Assembly (NCBI GenBank): GCA_039621445.1
Contig: CP154954.1
Span: forward strand, 12,766,716-12,830,715
Source: Euglena gracilis
Lineage: Eukaryota; Euglenida; Euglenophyceae; Euglenales
DNA length: 64,000 nucleotides
Reading direction: 5' to 3'
Shown here in pieces: positions 35,268 through 45,650 of the stretch. The notes under the pieces are model-generated. The model searched no databases. It had not been told where the DNA came from and saw only the letters and a list, made by a program, of their open reading frames with translations. Positions within the stretch are counted from its first letter, which is position 1. Each line of letters starts with the position of its first letter. The position numbers and the translations under genes are program-made.

Positions 35268-36976
35268 CCCGGCAGCGCGGGGGGCCTCGAGCCCCCCTGG
35301 TGGTGTCCCTCCTCGTGTCCTGCGAGTAGGGACCTGGAACCTCACCGGCTGGTCGGCAGAGCGAGCAACAGTGATCACATGCGCAGTGCCGGTGGACGTC
35401 CTGGCCATCCAAGAGACCCACCTGTCCATGCTGGCTGTGGAGAAGGCCCACACCACGGCACGCAATGCTGGGCTCCACCTCCATCATGGTCGGCCAGCCC
35501 AACGGTACCGCTCGGAGGATCGGGCTCGCGCCTGCGGTGTGGGCTTCATCACTCGGGAGGGCATCGTGGTGGTGCCAGCGCTGCCACGCAACCCTGCTTG
35601 GGGCCGCTTGCATGCGATGCGGAGGCTGGCTGGGATCGCACTGGCTCCTCGCCGTGGTCTTCCACATGGTGTGCTGTTCATCTCGGTGTACGCGCCGCTG
35701 CTGGCACAATGGAGCGGGCACCATTCAACCAGGCTATACTGGAACTGGTGCACTCCCTCGACATGCAGATCCCCACGCTCCTGCTGGGGGATTTCAACGG
35801 CTCCGTCAACCCCGCTCGCGATTACCGCAGTGAGTCCGGGCCCGCCGCCCCATCTGCCCCCCGCTGGCCCAGCTCCTCGGCCCTGGCTGCCCGTGGGTGG
35901 ACGTCCACGAGTCCATGCTGCCGCCGCCTCTCCCGTGGACTTTCCGACAGTCCGGCACCCCCGCAGCATCACGAATCGACTTGGTCCTCGCCAACGCCGC
36001 CGCCCTGCGCCTGGTCCGGTCCGCCTCAGTGCTCGACTCGGTGCAAGATGGCGGACACTCACCAGTGCTCGTCACCCTCGCCCTCGATATCGCCCACATC
36101 GACTGGCATTCCCCACGTCCCCGGCCACCGCCTCTCCTCTTCGAGCCCTCCGCCTCCCTCACCGAGTCACCAGTGTGGGCGGGCATCGTCGAGGAGTGGC
36201 TGGCTTCCGCCGCGGTGAAGGCCTTGGCCCCTCTCCCTGGGGAGACCCTGGACTCCCTGGCTACCGCGCTGCGCACAGCCCTACACCACGCGGTCGTCCT
36301 GGCGGGTGGCTGGGCAACACGCCCCAAGAAGCGGCGGCTGGCCTACGACTCCAACACCATACGACACCATCGAGCGCTGCTGGGCGACCTGCTCCGTGTC
36401 GCGGCCGAGTGCTCGCGCAAAGCAGGAGGACCTGGACCTTGGCCCTATCACCTGCTGCAGTGGCTGAACGACCTGGCTCACCGTGGCGAAGCACTGCCGT
36501 GCTCGGGCACCCTCGCCGACCTCGCCTCCGCCGCCGGTGCTGCCGCTGACAAACACCGCCGCACCCTGCAGGAGCTGATACAGGCACACCGCTCTGAGCG
36601 CTGCCGCCGCTTCCGCGCAGCACTCCCCCGCCTGTGGAAAGAGGACATCGGCGTGATCCAGCGATGGTTGCGGGCAGAGAGCCTTCCGTGGGGCTCGAGG
36701 CCGGAGCTGGATGCCTCGGGGCAGCAGTGCATGACGCTTACCGAGGTGGATTCGGCTGTCCGCCTCTTCTGGGTGGACGGGGTGCTGCGGCAACATGAGG
36801 CTGTGGACGCCGATGCACGCTGGCAGGCGTTCCTCGACTCCCCCTTCGGCGACCACATCCCCTCCGCGGTCTGGCCGTCAGCACAATGGACAGCCGGTCG
36901 GGTGCGGACCGCGCTGCGCGCCATGCGGGAGGCCGCCTCACCAGGCACAACGGGCGTCCCCATCGCGGTGTGGTGA
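35260..36976 (+). pseudogene. LINE APE-type endonuclease (ORF2 N-terminus)
   Basis: Starts with an ATG at 35260. The endonuclease/exonuclease/phosphatase fold is recognisable through RVGTWNLTGW (35323-35352), AIQETHLS (35405-35430), GDFNGSVNP (about 35788-35815), SRIDLVLAN (about 35968-35995) and DGGHSPVLV (about 36049-36075). These supply the Asn, Glu, Asp-Asn, Asp and Asp-His type positions of APE nucleases. Two frameshifts, near 35700-35760 and 35830-35890, split the domain over three frames. The third frame continues to 36976 through a linker toward the RT. The nuclease would nick target DNA for priming. Confidence 0.8.
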
Positions 36977-37960
36977 TCATTGCCTTCCCCATGGCCCGAG
37001 GCGATTGCGCGCCTGCTGGCACTCGTCGAGCAGGAGGGGTGGTGGCCAGCCAAGCCACTTGGCTAGAAGCCCACGTGGCCATGATCCCGAAGAACTCTGG
37101 CGGTACGGGGCCACAAGACCAACGTCCCATCACCGTCTTGGAGGTGCTGTACCGGATCTGGGCGAAGGGGACAGTGCAGCTGTGGACGCCTACCCTGCAA
37201 CAGTGCATCCTGTCCGATGCAGCCTTCGGGTTCCGGGCGAACCGCGGGACACCCCACGCCGCACAGGTGGGTTCGACCTGATCCACCTGCAGCGTAAGCG
37301 GCGGGCAGGGCTGTGGCTGGCGTCTTTCGACCGGACGAAATGCTTCGACTCGCTGCCAGCCGCAGGGCGGCTCCTCGCAACCAGCCAGCAGCTACCGCCC
37401 GATGGCACCGCCGCTGATACCGTACCCCCTCCCACCGAGCGGCAGGGGTGGGGTGGGGCCAACCAGGACCGGACGACCAGGACAGAGGGGGGCAGGGCAG
37501 AAAGGCAACATACCGCCGAGAAGGCCGTGGTCTTCACCGGTGTACCCCACGCGGGGGGCTGCCAGCTCGTCGTCGACTTGGGCCGAAAATGCTGTGCGAT
37601 GGGGCTGTCCGCCTTAAGAGTCGCTGCCACTGCACGCCCCTCTCGCACAGGAACGTGCAGTGGGGGGCGCACTCTCCCCACGAGCACAGCCACCTCACGT
37701 CCCTGTCGCCAAAACACGGTGCACAGCGAGCACACAGGAGCGGGAGGTGGCCGGTGCTCCCCCCACACCCACCACACAGACATCAGCGGCGACGCCAACC
37801 AGCCAGCAGCCGCCAACAAACACAGTGCAACAGCCGCTGCAAGTGGTCCTGGTGCCCCAACCGTACCCGGTGCCGGTGCCGGTGCCCACCCCATGTCCCG
37901 TGCCGGTGTACGTCGAGCGCGTGGTGCCGGTACAGATCCCAGTGCCGTACCACGTACCCG
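36684..37960. repeat. 1,277-bp tandem duplication, first unit
   Basis: This unit is repeated immediately at 37961-39237. By eye the only difference noticed is T at 37038 versus C at 38315. It covers the linker and RT N-terminal half of the LINE and the start of the Val-Pro repeat. The period is not a multiple of three. Confidence 0.93.
36886..37400 (+). pseudogene. LINE reverse transcriptase, N-terminal half
   Basis: Plus-strand RT fingers and motif A, spread over frames. SPGTTGVPIAVW ends at a stop (36976). HVAMIPKNSGG (about 37075-37107), QRPITVLEVLYRIWAK and SDAAFGFRANRG follow in another frame. LASFDRTKCFDSLPAAG, which holds the motif A Asp pair region, is in a third frame (about 37318-37370). 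Motifs B and C are not found before the sequence changes character near 37400. This half stops roughly where the minus-strand RT fragment (32121-32785) would take over, after a gap of the catalytic centre. Confidence 0.75.
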
Positions 37961-39237
37961 TTCCGTGGGGCTCGAGGCCGGAGCTGGATGCCTCGGGGCA
38001 GCAGTGCATGACGCTTACCGAGGTGGATTCGGCTGTCCGCCTCTTCTGGGTGGACGGGGTGCTGCGGCAACATGAGGCTGTGGACGCCGATGCACGCTGG
38101 CAGGCGTTCCTCGACTCCCCCTTCGGCGACCACATCCCCTCCGCGGTCTGGCCGTCAGCACAATGGACAGCCGGTCGGGTGCGGACCGCGCTGCGCGCCA
38201 TGCGGGAGGCCGCCTCACCAGGCACAACGGGCGTCCCCATCGCGGTGTGGTGATCATTGCCTTCCCCATGGCCCGAGGCGATTGCGCGCCTGCTGGCACT
38301 CGTCGAGCAGGAGGGGCGGTGGCCAGCCAAGCCACTTGGCTAGAAGCCCACGTGGCCATGATCCCGAAGAACTCTGGCGGTACGGGGCCACAAGACCAAC
38401 GTCCCATCACCGTCTTGGAGGTGCTGTACCGGATCTGGGCGAAGGGGACAGTGCAGCTGTGGACGCCTACCCTGCAACAGTGCATCCTGTCCGATGCAGC
38501 CTTCGGGTTCCGGGCGAACCGCGGGACACCCCACGCCGCACAGGTGGGTTCGACCTGATCCACCTGCAGCGTAAGCGGCGGGCAGGGCTGTGGCTGGCGT
38601 CTTTCGACCGGACGAAATGCTTCGACTCGCTGCCAGCCGCAGGGCGGCTCCTCGCAACCAGCCAGCAGCTACCGCCCGATGGCACCGCCGCTGATACCGT
38701 ACCCCCTCCCACCGAGCGGCAGGGGTGGGGTGGGGCCAACCAGGACCGGACGACCAGGACAGAGGGGGGCAGGGCAGAAAGGCAACATACCGCCGAGAAG
38801 GCCGTGGTCTTCACCGGTGTACCCCACGCGGGGGGCTGCCAGCTCGTCGTCGACTTGGGCCGAAAATGCTGTGCGATGGGGCTGTCCGCCTTAAGAGTCG
38901 CTGCCACTGCACGCCCCTCTCGCACAGGAACGTGCAGTGGGGGGCGCACTCTCCCCACGAGCACAGCCACCTCACGTCCCTGTCGCCAAAACACGGTGCA
39001 CAGCGAGCACACAGGAGCGGGAGGTGGCCGGTGCTCCCCCCACACCCACCACACAGACATCAGCGGCGACGCCAACCAGCCAGCAGCCGCCAACAAACAC
39101 AGTGCAACAGCCGCTGCAAGTGGTCCTGGTGCCCCAACCGTACCCGGTGCCGGTGCCGGTGCCCACCCCATGTCCCGTGCCGGTGTACGTCGAGCGCGTG
39201 GTGCCGGTACAGATCCCAGTGCCGTACCACGTACCCG
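37961..39237. repeat. 1,277-bp tandem duplication, second unit
   Basis: Nearly exact copy of 36684-37960, including the RT fingers and motif A. The join at 37960/37961 falls inside the Val-Pro repeat coding region, so the first unit's Val-Pro tract is cut short while the second continues to 39758. Confidence 0.93.
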
Positions 39238-39758
39238 TGCCGGTGGTCGTGGAGCGCGCAGTCCCCACACCGTACCCGGTGCCGGTGCACGTGGAGCGCC
39301 TGGTGCCAGTGGAACGCCCACTCCAGCTGCCGTGGCTGGACACCGGGGCAGTGACCGCGCTGCTCCGGGGGGCGAGCGCACAGCTGCCAATGCCAGTCCA
39401 ACGCCTGATCCAAGCGGTCAGCAGCACCACTGGGCCGACAAGGGCGCGGTGGCAGCGGGAGATGGGGCGACTACAACCCTACCCGGCGGAAGGAGCAGTG
39501 GACCCCCAACGGGCACTGCTCATCGAAATGGTGCGATGGATCTGGCAGCAGCAACAGCAGCAGCAAGAGAGCCGCCACCTCACCCATCGCGCCACGCTGG
39601 CGATCGAAGACGCACCCACCGCCGCCACACCCACATCGCCCGCAGCAGGCACCACCCCGGCAGGAGCAGCACCACCGCCAAGCAGCAACCTACCACCACC
39701 CACAACGGAAGGCAGCACCCAGCACCACCGCCACGCCAGCAGTACCACCAGGCAGTAG
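38937..39758 (+). CDS. Plus-strand Val-Pro repeat ORF, partial
   Basis: An open plus frame without a clear ATG, so probably an internal fragment. It holds Val-Pro repeats such as QPYPVPVPVPTPCPVPVYV and VVERAVPTPYPVPVHVERL (39127-39320). A Gln-rich helix (WIWQQQQQQQESR, about 39535-39575) and a Pro/Thr-rich tail ending at 39758 follow. The repeat style is the same as in the PLE gag-like regions, but the order and orientation differ. It belongs either to the LINE or to a separate element whose 5' part is lost. Function unknown. Confidence 0.45.
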   Translation: MGGALSPRAQPPHVPVAKTRCTASTQEREVAGAPPTPTTQTSAATPTSQQPPTNTVQQPLQVVLVPQPYPVPVPVPTPCPVPVYVERVVPVQIPVPYHVPVPVVVERAVPTPYPVPVHVERLVPVERPLQLPWLDTGAVTALLRGASAQLPMPVQRLIQAVSSTTGPTRARWQREMGRLQPYPAEGAVDPQRALLIEMVRWIWQQQQQQQESRHLTHRATLAIEDAPTAATPTSPAAGTTPAGAAPPPSSNLPPPTTEGSTQHHRHASSTTRQ

Positions 39759-39759
39759 T

Positions 39760-40412
39760 TGGCTTGTTGGCTTGTTGGCAGTTGGCTTGCGTGTGGCGGG
39801 GACCCCGGTGGCGTGGTGAGGTCGATGAGGTCGTCGATGGGCTCCCGTTGTGCTGCTTGGGGCTGGGGGGTCCCCTCACATGCTGCCTGGTGCCCTGCTG
39901 CGTCCCGCGGTGGTGGGTGCTGTGGTGTTCCCCTGCCACTGTCCCGCGGCAGTGGTACGCGGGCTTCCCACGTTGGCCACTTGGGGGCCGGCCTGCGCTG
40001 TCCCCCCTCCTCCGCTTCCGTCACCTTTCGCCACGCGTCGTGGAACCACGCCCGCAGTTCCCGTGTGGTGACGGACGCCGCGTCCCAGTACCGCCACAGG
40101 AACCGGGTCCACGTGGAGTGCACCATTCTCCATGGTATCCCCTGCGATGCGCGTGGGTGAAGGTGCCGGCCACCGTGTCTTGGAACAGATCCATGCGGCT
40201 GCATGTCCGTTGGGCTGCCACCAACCAGCCCATGATGACGCCTGCCAGCTGGGCTATGTTGGCCACTGTTGTGCCCTCGGGGTATCGGTCTACCCGGATG
40301 GGGTAGTCCACTGCACGGTCGTGCAGGACCGAGTGGGCTTGTCCGCGGTCGTCCACGAACAGCCGCACCCCCAGGTAGATGAGGCTGTGGGGCTCCTCGG
40401 CGGTGGACTTGT
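39760..40412 (-). pseudogene. PLE-C: 5'-truncated fragment of a third Penelope-like lineage
   Basis: The minus frame from 40412 reads LGVRLFVDDRGQAHSV, AQLAGVIMGWLVAAQR and, in a second frame, STWTRFLWRYWDAASVTTRE. These align with the RT thumb of families A and B (for example EQLGGVIMGRLEFA and SVWSRFLFQRWHATDIRVRE) but differ at many positions. A frameshift lies near 40135. Motifs A-C and the endonuclease are missing. The 5' cut-off abuts the (CT)n tract at 40419-40466. Confidence 0.75.
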
Positions 40413-40416
40413 ACTG

Positions 40417-40418
<2 letters not shown>

Positions 40419-40466
<48 letters not shown>
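40419..40466. repeat. (CT)n microsatellite between PLE-C and PLE-2
   Basis: About 24 CT units. On the minus strand it is read as alternating Arg-Glu and keeps the frame from PLE-2 open into PLE-C. Confidence 0.95.
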
Positions 40467-40469
<3 letters not shown>

Positions 40470-40792
40470 TGATTGGTATGGACGGGGGATTCTGGGTGTG
40501 GGTGGGAGTGGGGATGGGAGGGGATGGGGAGGGAGGTGGGGGGGTGCCGCAGAGAGGGGAGGCCTCGCACGGGTTGCACGCCCACCTCCAGCCGGTGCGG
40601 CCCGAACTGGAGGGCCGGAGATACCAGCTCCGGCAGGCCGGGAGGGGCATACCTGGGGTGCCGCTGCCTCCGCGTCCGTGCCGGTCGTCGTCTCCTGCTG
40701 CCGCCGCCGTCCGCCGCGACGATGGCCTCGCAGGGGATCCCACGGGTTGGGATGAGAGGGGATCGGAGGGGGGCCGGCCCTTGCCTCCCTCG
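40467..40792 (-). repeat. Family B pseudo-LTR, 3' copy of PLE-2
   Basis: About 325 bp from TTGATTGGTATGGACGGG to CCGGCCCTTGCCTCC. Very similar copies lie at 45934-46257, 46289-46583, 52134-52450 and 55319-55648, with a degraded one at 51715-51970. The minus frame is open throughout. Confidence 0.85.
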
Positions 40793-40859
40793 CTCTCTCT
40801 CTCTCTCCGCCTCCGCGGTCTCGATGTGGTTGGGGGCTGCGACTCCCCCCGAAAGTGGC

Positions 40860-42666
40860 GTTGAGCTTGGCATTTTTCTTGCAGCTTCTTCAGCTCCTCG
40901 CTGAGGGCGGAGATGCTGTCCGCCATCCTCTTGATCTCCTTGTGCAGCGCCGCCCCTCGCCTGCTCTGCACCGGCGTCCAGGTGTCGCCTTCTAGTCTTC
41001 TCCCTCTTGCTTCTTCTCGGGGTTGGTTGCCCTGCGCACTCCCAGGGCGAGAGGGTCTTGTAGATCTCATGGCTGCTGAAATTTGTGATTCCCCAGGGCG
41101 GTGCCCACGGGTCGATTCCCTGTTGGGTCGCCAAGGGGCTTGGGGCCGGGGCAAATCCCGCTTCGCTTGCTCCCCTGCGGACGGGGTTGGCGGGGCACAG
41201 GCACCACGCTGCCTGCCACCCGCCCGGACTTGGCTCGGTCTCGCTCCGGGGACGTGGCTCCCGGACGGTTGGTGGCCCTGGTGGGGGCCGTGGGGGTGGC
41301 GCCTTGGACCGGGGTGGTCGGCCTCCCCGATCCTGGCACCTTCATGCCAGTCGTGCGTCTGGCGCTCGAGGTCCGCGGGGCGCTCGACGTTCTGGGCTGC
41401 TGCGGCTTCTTGCCATTCTTGGATGATGCTTCGCCGCTGGGGGCCGCACGAGGCCCAGACCTGGTTCTGCAGGTCCGGGTCCCATGATTCGTACATGGTC
41501 TGTCCTCGTCCTACTTGTCGTGGGTCCTTCAGCACCGCCTTCCACTCCTCGTACTTGGCTCGCCACTCGGCAGGCCACTCGCTCAACGACGTGAACTTCC
41601 TCTTCTTCGTGGGGCCTTGGGAAGAGGTGTCGTCGTCGGTGGCGTCGCTGGGTGGCGGCGGGGGAGCGATGAGGAGTGGGCGGTTTGGGGCCTCGATGGC
41701 GGGAATGGGGAGATCTTGGAGGAGGGCCAGGGAGGACGAGGGGGAGGAGGGGCCGATGGTGAGTGTGCTGAGATGCACATTCTGCACGATGGAGGGGGCT
41801 TGTGGCGCGGAGGGAGGGAGATAGATGGGGATGGGTACCCGGACCTCCACGGGGACGGGGACGGGCATGGGGACCCGGACCTCCACGGGCACCTGCACAG
41901 GGACCAGGACGACCCGCTCGATGACCCGATCCACGAAGACGGGCTCCCGCACGGGAACGGGGACCTGCCTCTCGACGATGACGACCCGCTCCTGGAGGAC
42001 CTCTCGGGTGGGTGGGGGGGGGCATGGGGTTGGGGAGGCGGAGTCTGGGTTGGAGAGAGGGGGGCCTTGGGAGGCTGTGGGGGCCGTTGGGGCACTGGGG
42101 GATTGGGAGGCGGTGCTTGGCTGCGCTGCAACCCCCTCGAGGGCGTCCGTCTCCGTCTCCATGGCCGTGGGCTGGCAACTCTCAGGCCCGCCCGGGCTCC
42201 CCGGGGGCGGGATCCTTGGCGGCGTCACCCCCGGTTCACCGCCCAGCGTAAACCCCGCTCCGGTGTGGGCCAGCCTGTCGCTTGGGGCGTCCCCCCTCGG
42301 CTCTGAGGCCGGTCCTGGCAGCACGATCACGGACCCGCCCGGGCTCCCTGGGGCTGAGATCCTTGACGGCGTCACCCCCAGTTCACTGCCCGACGTAAAC
42401 CCCGTCACGGTGTGGGCCAGTCCGTGGCTCGGGGCGTCCCCCTTGCTGTCCTCAGGCCCGCCCGGGCTCCCCGGGGGCGGGATCCTTGGCGGCGTCACCC
42501 CCGGTTCACTGCCCGGCGTAAACCCCGCCCCGGTGTGGGCCGGCCTGGTGCTGCGGCTGTTTGGGGCGTCCCCCTCCTCTTGACTGCTTGGCAGAGGCTC
42601 GCCCGGGCTCGCCGGGGGCGGGATCCTTGGCGGCATCACCCCCGGGTCCTTGCCCCTGCTGCTCAA
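40860..42666 (-). CDS. PLE-2 gag-like region
   Basis: Minus frame running from about 42666 through the pseudo-LTR to 40021. In order it has four PGSPGG-type Pro-rich repeats (VTPPRIPPPGSPGGP, about 42170-42620) and the Val-Pro repeat (RQVPVPVREPVFVDR onward, about 41825-42000). A basic patch and Trp-rich domain (KKRKFTSLSEWPAEWRAKYE), then HDWHEGARIGEADHPGP (41305-41350), follow. Last is a coiled coil (HKEIKRMADSISALSEELKK, about 40865-40950). No stop separates it from the pseudo-LTR, and the frame continues as Arg-Glu repeats into PLE-C. A nucleic-acid-binding or assembly role is inferred from position and composition only. Confidence 0.65.
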
Positions 42667-42699
42667 GCCCTGGCCAGTGGACGGATCGGGACGCTCCCC

Positions 42700-43940
42700 T
42701 CGGGGCCTTCTGCTTGCCGTGGCGCACGTGGGCCTCCCGGTCGATGATCATCACGTCCATGTCGGAGGGCTGGGAGGCGGAGGGGGAAGGGGGCGGCGTC
42801 ATCTCGGCCAGCAGGTCGTCGATGCCCCCGGGGAGGAGGGGTGCGGGTTGGCCGAAGACGGAGAGGAAGTCGGCTTGGGAGGGGGCATGGGCCTCATCGA
42901 GGGGGAGGGCTGTGGCCCATGGTGCTGGGGGCATGCGGTGGGGGCTGGAGTGGAGCCACTTCCACACCTTGGAAAACCAGCTGCGGAGCTCACGGACGCG
43001 GATGTCGGTGGCGTGCCAGCGCTGGAAGAGGAAGCGGCTCCACACCGACTGCACCAGCCGACGGGAGTACCCCCGCCAGATGGCGTTGCGGAAGACGTTG
43101 GCCACGGACTGCTTGAAGTCCCCCATGTGGCTGCAGGCCATCCGGGCGAACTCCAGGCGGCCCATGATGACCCCGCCCAGCTGCTCGGTGGGGGCGGTGG
43201 TGGTGGCCAGAGGGTAGCGGACGATGTGGTGGGGGTACTCCTCCTCTCGGTCATGGACGGTGGTGTGGACTACGCGGTCCCCGTTGGTGTGGCACTGGAT
43301 GTACACCCGGACGCCCAGGCACACCACGGACTCGCCGGAGCCGGTGGTCTTGTAATCCATACCGTACTCGGCTGCCGAGGGGAGGGGCATGGTGGTGGGG
43401 TGGACGATGTCGTCGATGTATCGGGACACGGCGGAGGACCGGAGCTGGGGAGGGAGGGCGTACATGTGGTCGCGCTCCACGGGGTAGCAGGCCAGATTGG
43501 CCAGCTGCGGGGCTGGGGGGAGGCCCATGGGCATGCCCCGGATCTGCCGCCGGACCCTTCCGCCGTTGAAGGTGTAGTTGTTCTGCACCGCCACGGTCAC
43601 CAGCTCCTTCAGGTCTTCCAAGGAATAGCCGAGGCCATCCCACGACCAGCCGCCGGTGGTGAGGGACGGCGGGGTGGCGGGGTCCACTCCGGCGGGGGTC
43701 TCGGTCTCCAGCACGAAGGCCCAGGACTCCTTGACCGACTCCAGGGTCCTGGCGATGATTGCGTCGAAGTTGAAGGCCGTGTACATCGTCGTGAAGTCCG
43801 CCGTCTCCAAGCCCCCCGCTAGGATGTCCTTGGAGTGGGTTCGGACCATCCGGACGAAAGACTCCACACTGTCGATTCCCCAGAACGCCTTGATGCCCTC
43901 CTGCTGCTGCCGCCGCTCATCCTTTTCCCGGAGGGCAGCC
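42700..43940 (-). CDS. PLE-2 reverse transcriptase
   Basis: The minus frame holds ETADFTTMYTAFNF (motif A, about 43770-43812), GMPMGLPPAPQLANL (motif B), SRYIDDIVHP (motif C, about 43403-43430) and the thumb with EQLGGVIMGRLEFARMACS. It ends in GGIDDLLAEMTPPPSPS and a short basic tail. The 5-bp deletion near 43947 puts it out of frame with the upstream endonuclease part. All three catalytic Asp residues are present, so the RT core itself looks intact. It would copy element RNA at nicked DNA ends. Confidence 0.88.
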
Positions 43941-45632
43941 TCAATGTAGGAGCGACACCAAGGCTTTGCTCAAGGCGTAGAGGGGCTGCCGGGGAGGCTC
44001 CTTGGAGGCGGTGGGGGCGGAGGCGGGGGCGGACTCAGAGGCGGGGGCGGGGGACCCGGGGTCGGGGTCGTGGTTCTTGCGCGTCCCGGCGATGAACCGG
44101 AACTTCTTCTTCGCCGGCTTCCATATGCCGTAGTTGTAGACGACGCCGGCGCCCGTGGGGAAGTGAAGCCGCTGGTTGACCTCCGACAGCCGGGCCACCA
44201 CCTCCCTCCAGGTGTCGGTCACGTCCTCGAACACGGTGGAGTCCGCCAGGTAGGTGGCCATCTGCTTCTGATACCACCGTTTGCAGACGAACATCAGGCC
44301 GTGGGGGGCCCGGTCGTCGTGGAGGAAGACGAGGACCTGGTGGGCCTCCCGCATTTGCTGTGAAAGGCCGGGGAAGCCGGCGGGGACCAGCTCTTCTCTG
44401 ACCGCCGAGCACCGCCAGTTGGTGGTGCAGCGGGCCTCCACGGCGTCGGCCCACTCGCCCAGCTTCCGGAGGTAGGTGGCGTCGGTGGGGTTGCTGCGCG
44501 CCGCCCACTCGGTGTACTGGTTCAACGCCCGGCGGAGGTCATGGAGGACGGTGTCGGGGGGGCCCTCCAGCCGGAACTTCTTCCCCTTGGCCGCCAGGGT
44601 CTGCAGGTACGACCACCGCAGCAGCTCTGACTCGTTGCTCACCGCGTGGCCCTCGTGGAAGGCTGCCGGCTCCTTCCGGCGGAGGGCCGAATGGCACTGG
44701 CAGCCCTCGAGGTCGTCGGCCTGCGCGGCAGCCACGTCCAGCTCGCTGGAGACTTGGGCGTAGTTGCACAGCCACGCCTGCCACTGCGGGGCGAACTTGT
44801 CACAGACCATGATGGCGGCGGCGACGTCCGGGTTGGGGTGGAGCTTGTAGACGGCCTCCTCCCGCAACACCTTGCGGAGCTCAAGGTGGCGGGCACCGTT
44901 GTTGGAGTAGGAGAACTTCAGGAACTGCCGCTCGGGGGCCTCTTTCCTCTTCGCCTTGATGAGCTCCACCAGCTTGCACTCCAGCGAGAGGTGGCCGGAG
45001 CGTCGCTCGTCGTCCGGGACATGCTGCTGCAGCCAGTCCAGAGTGGAACACAACCGCGCCTTGCCCCAGGAGCGCGCCTCCGCCAGGGCGCTGGAGTCCC
45101 CTTGGTGACAGCGGCGCAGCCACTTTGCTAGGTCGGGGCTGGGCGGGGGGTCGCCTTGGGATGTGGGGGCGGGGTCGGCGCTGGGGAGCGTGTGGCGGCG
45201 GCGGAGCACCTTCCGACTGACGGGGAAGCCGGGGTAGGCGGCGTTGAAGCCATGGGGCCACATGGAGTTGAGGAGGCCCACCCACCTGCGCTCGCGGGCG
45301 AGGGCATCCCGGCGGGCGAGGGCGGTGCGGTCAGCCCGGGAGAAGCTGTCTGGTGAGGGGAGCCTCTCGATGGGGATCATGAGGAAGGAGAAGGGGGTGG
45401 GGTCGTTGGCCAGGGCGTCGTGCAGGGCGTCGGCGCAGCGCCCCCGGCTCCACCAGTGCTCCTTGGCCCGCTTGTAGACCTTCCGCGTGGTCTGCCCGAC
45501 GTACAGCCGCCCCGTGGGGAAGTGGAAGAGGGCGTAAATCCAGCCGGGGGCATCCCACAGGATGGCCACGTCGCCCCAGTCCACTGCGGTGTTGGCTGGG
45601 TCGGCGGAGCGGAGCTGCAGGACCCTGCGCAT
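43941..45632 (-). CDS. PLE-2 GIY-YIG endonuclease, connector and RT fingers
   Basis: A 563-codon minus frame. Residues 30-47 read GWIYALFHFPTGRLYVGQ (GIY-YIG). Arg55 and His59 fall in KRAKEHWW, and the presumed catalytic Glu is residue 114 in RERRWVGLLNSMWPHGFN. The connector follows with CDKFAPQWQAWLC, the Cys/His set CQCH...FHEGHAV and LAAKGKKFRL. After it come the RT entry segments FLHDDRAPHGLMFVCKRWY and YGIWKPAKKKFRFIAGT. It stops where a 5-bp deletion shifts the frame before the RT palm. A TGA lies 18 bp upstream of the first Met. Confidence 0.88.
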   Translation of the reverse strand: MRRVLQLRSADPANTAVDWGDVAILWDAPGWIYALFHFPTGRLYVGQTTRKVYKRAKEHWWSRGRCADALHDALANDPTPFSFLMIPIERLPSPDSFSRADRTALARRDALARERRWVGLLNSMWPHGFNAAYPGFPVSRKVLRRRHTLPSADPAPTSQGDPPPSPDLAKWLRRCHQGDSSALAEARSWGKARLCSTLDWLQQHVPDDERRSGHLSLECKLVELIKAKRKEAPERQFLKFSYSNNGARHLELRKVLREEAVYKLHPNPDVAAAIMVCDKFAPQWQAWLCNYAQVSSELDVAAAQADDLEGCQCHSALRRKEPAAFHEGHAVSNESELLRWSYLQTLAAKGKKFRLEGPPDTVLHDLRRALNQYTEWAARSNPTDATYLRKLGEWADAVEARCTTNWRCSAVREELVPAGFPGLSQQMREAHQVLVFLHDDRAPHGLMFVCKRWYQKQMATYLADSTVFEDVTDTWREVVARLSEVNQRLHFPTGAGVVYNYGIWKPAKKKFRFIAGTRKNHDPDPGSPAPASESAPASAPTASKEPPRQPLYALSKALVSLLH

Positions 45633-45650
45633 GGTCTTGTTGCGCCAGGA

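Noticed and set aside
38072-40306. Plus frame of 744 codons
   Set aside because: It switches meaning several times: it reads one out-of-frame version of the duplicated LINE RT, then out-of-frame Val-Pro DNA, then antisense PLE-C. Only the short motif A stretch is real coding sense.
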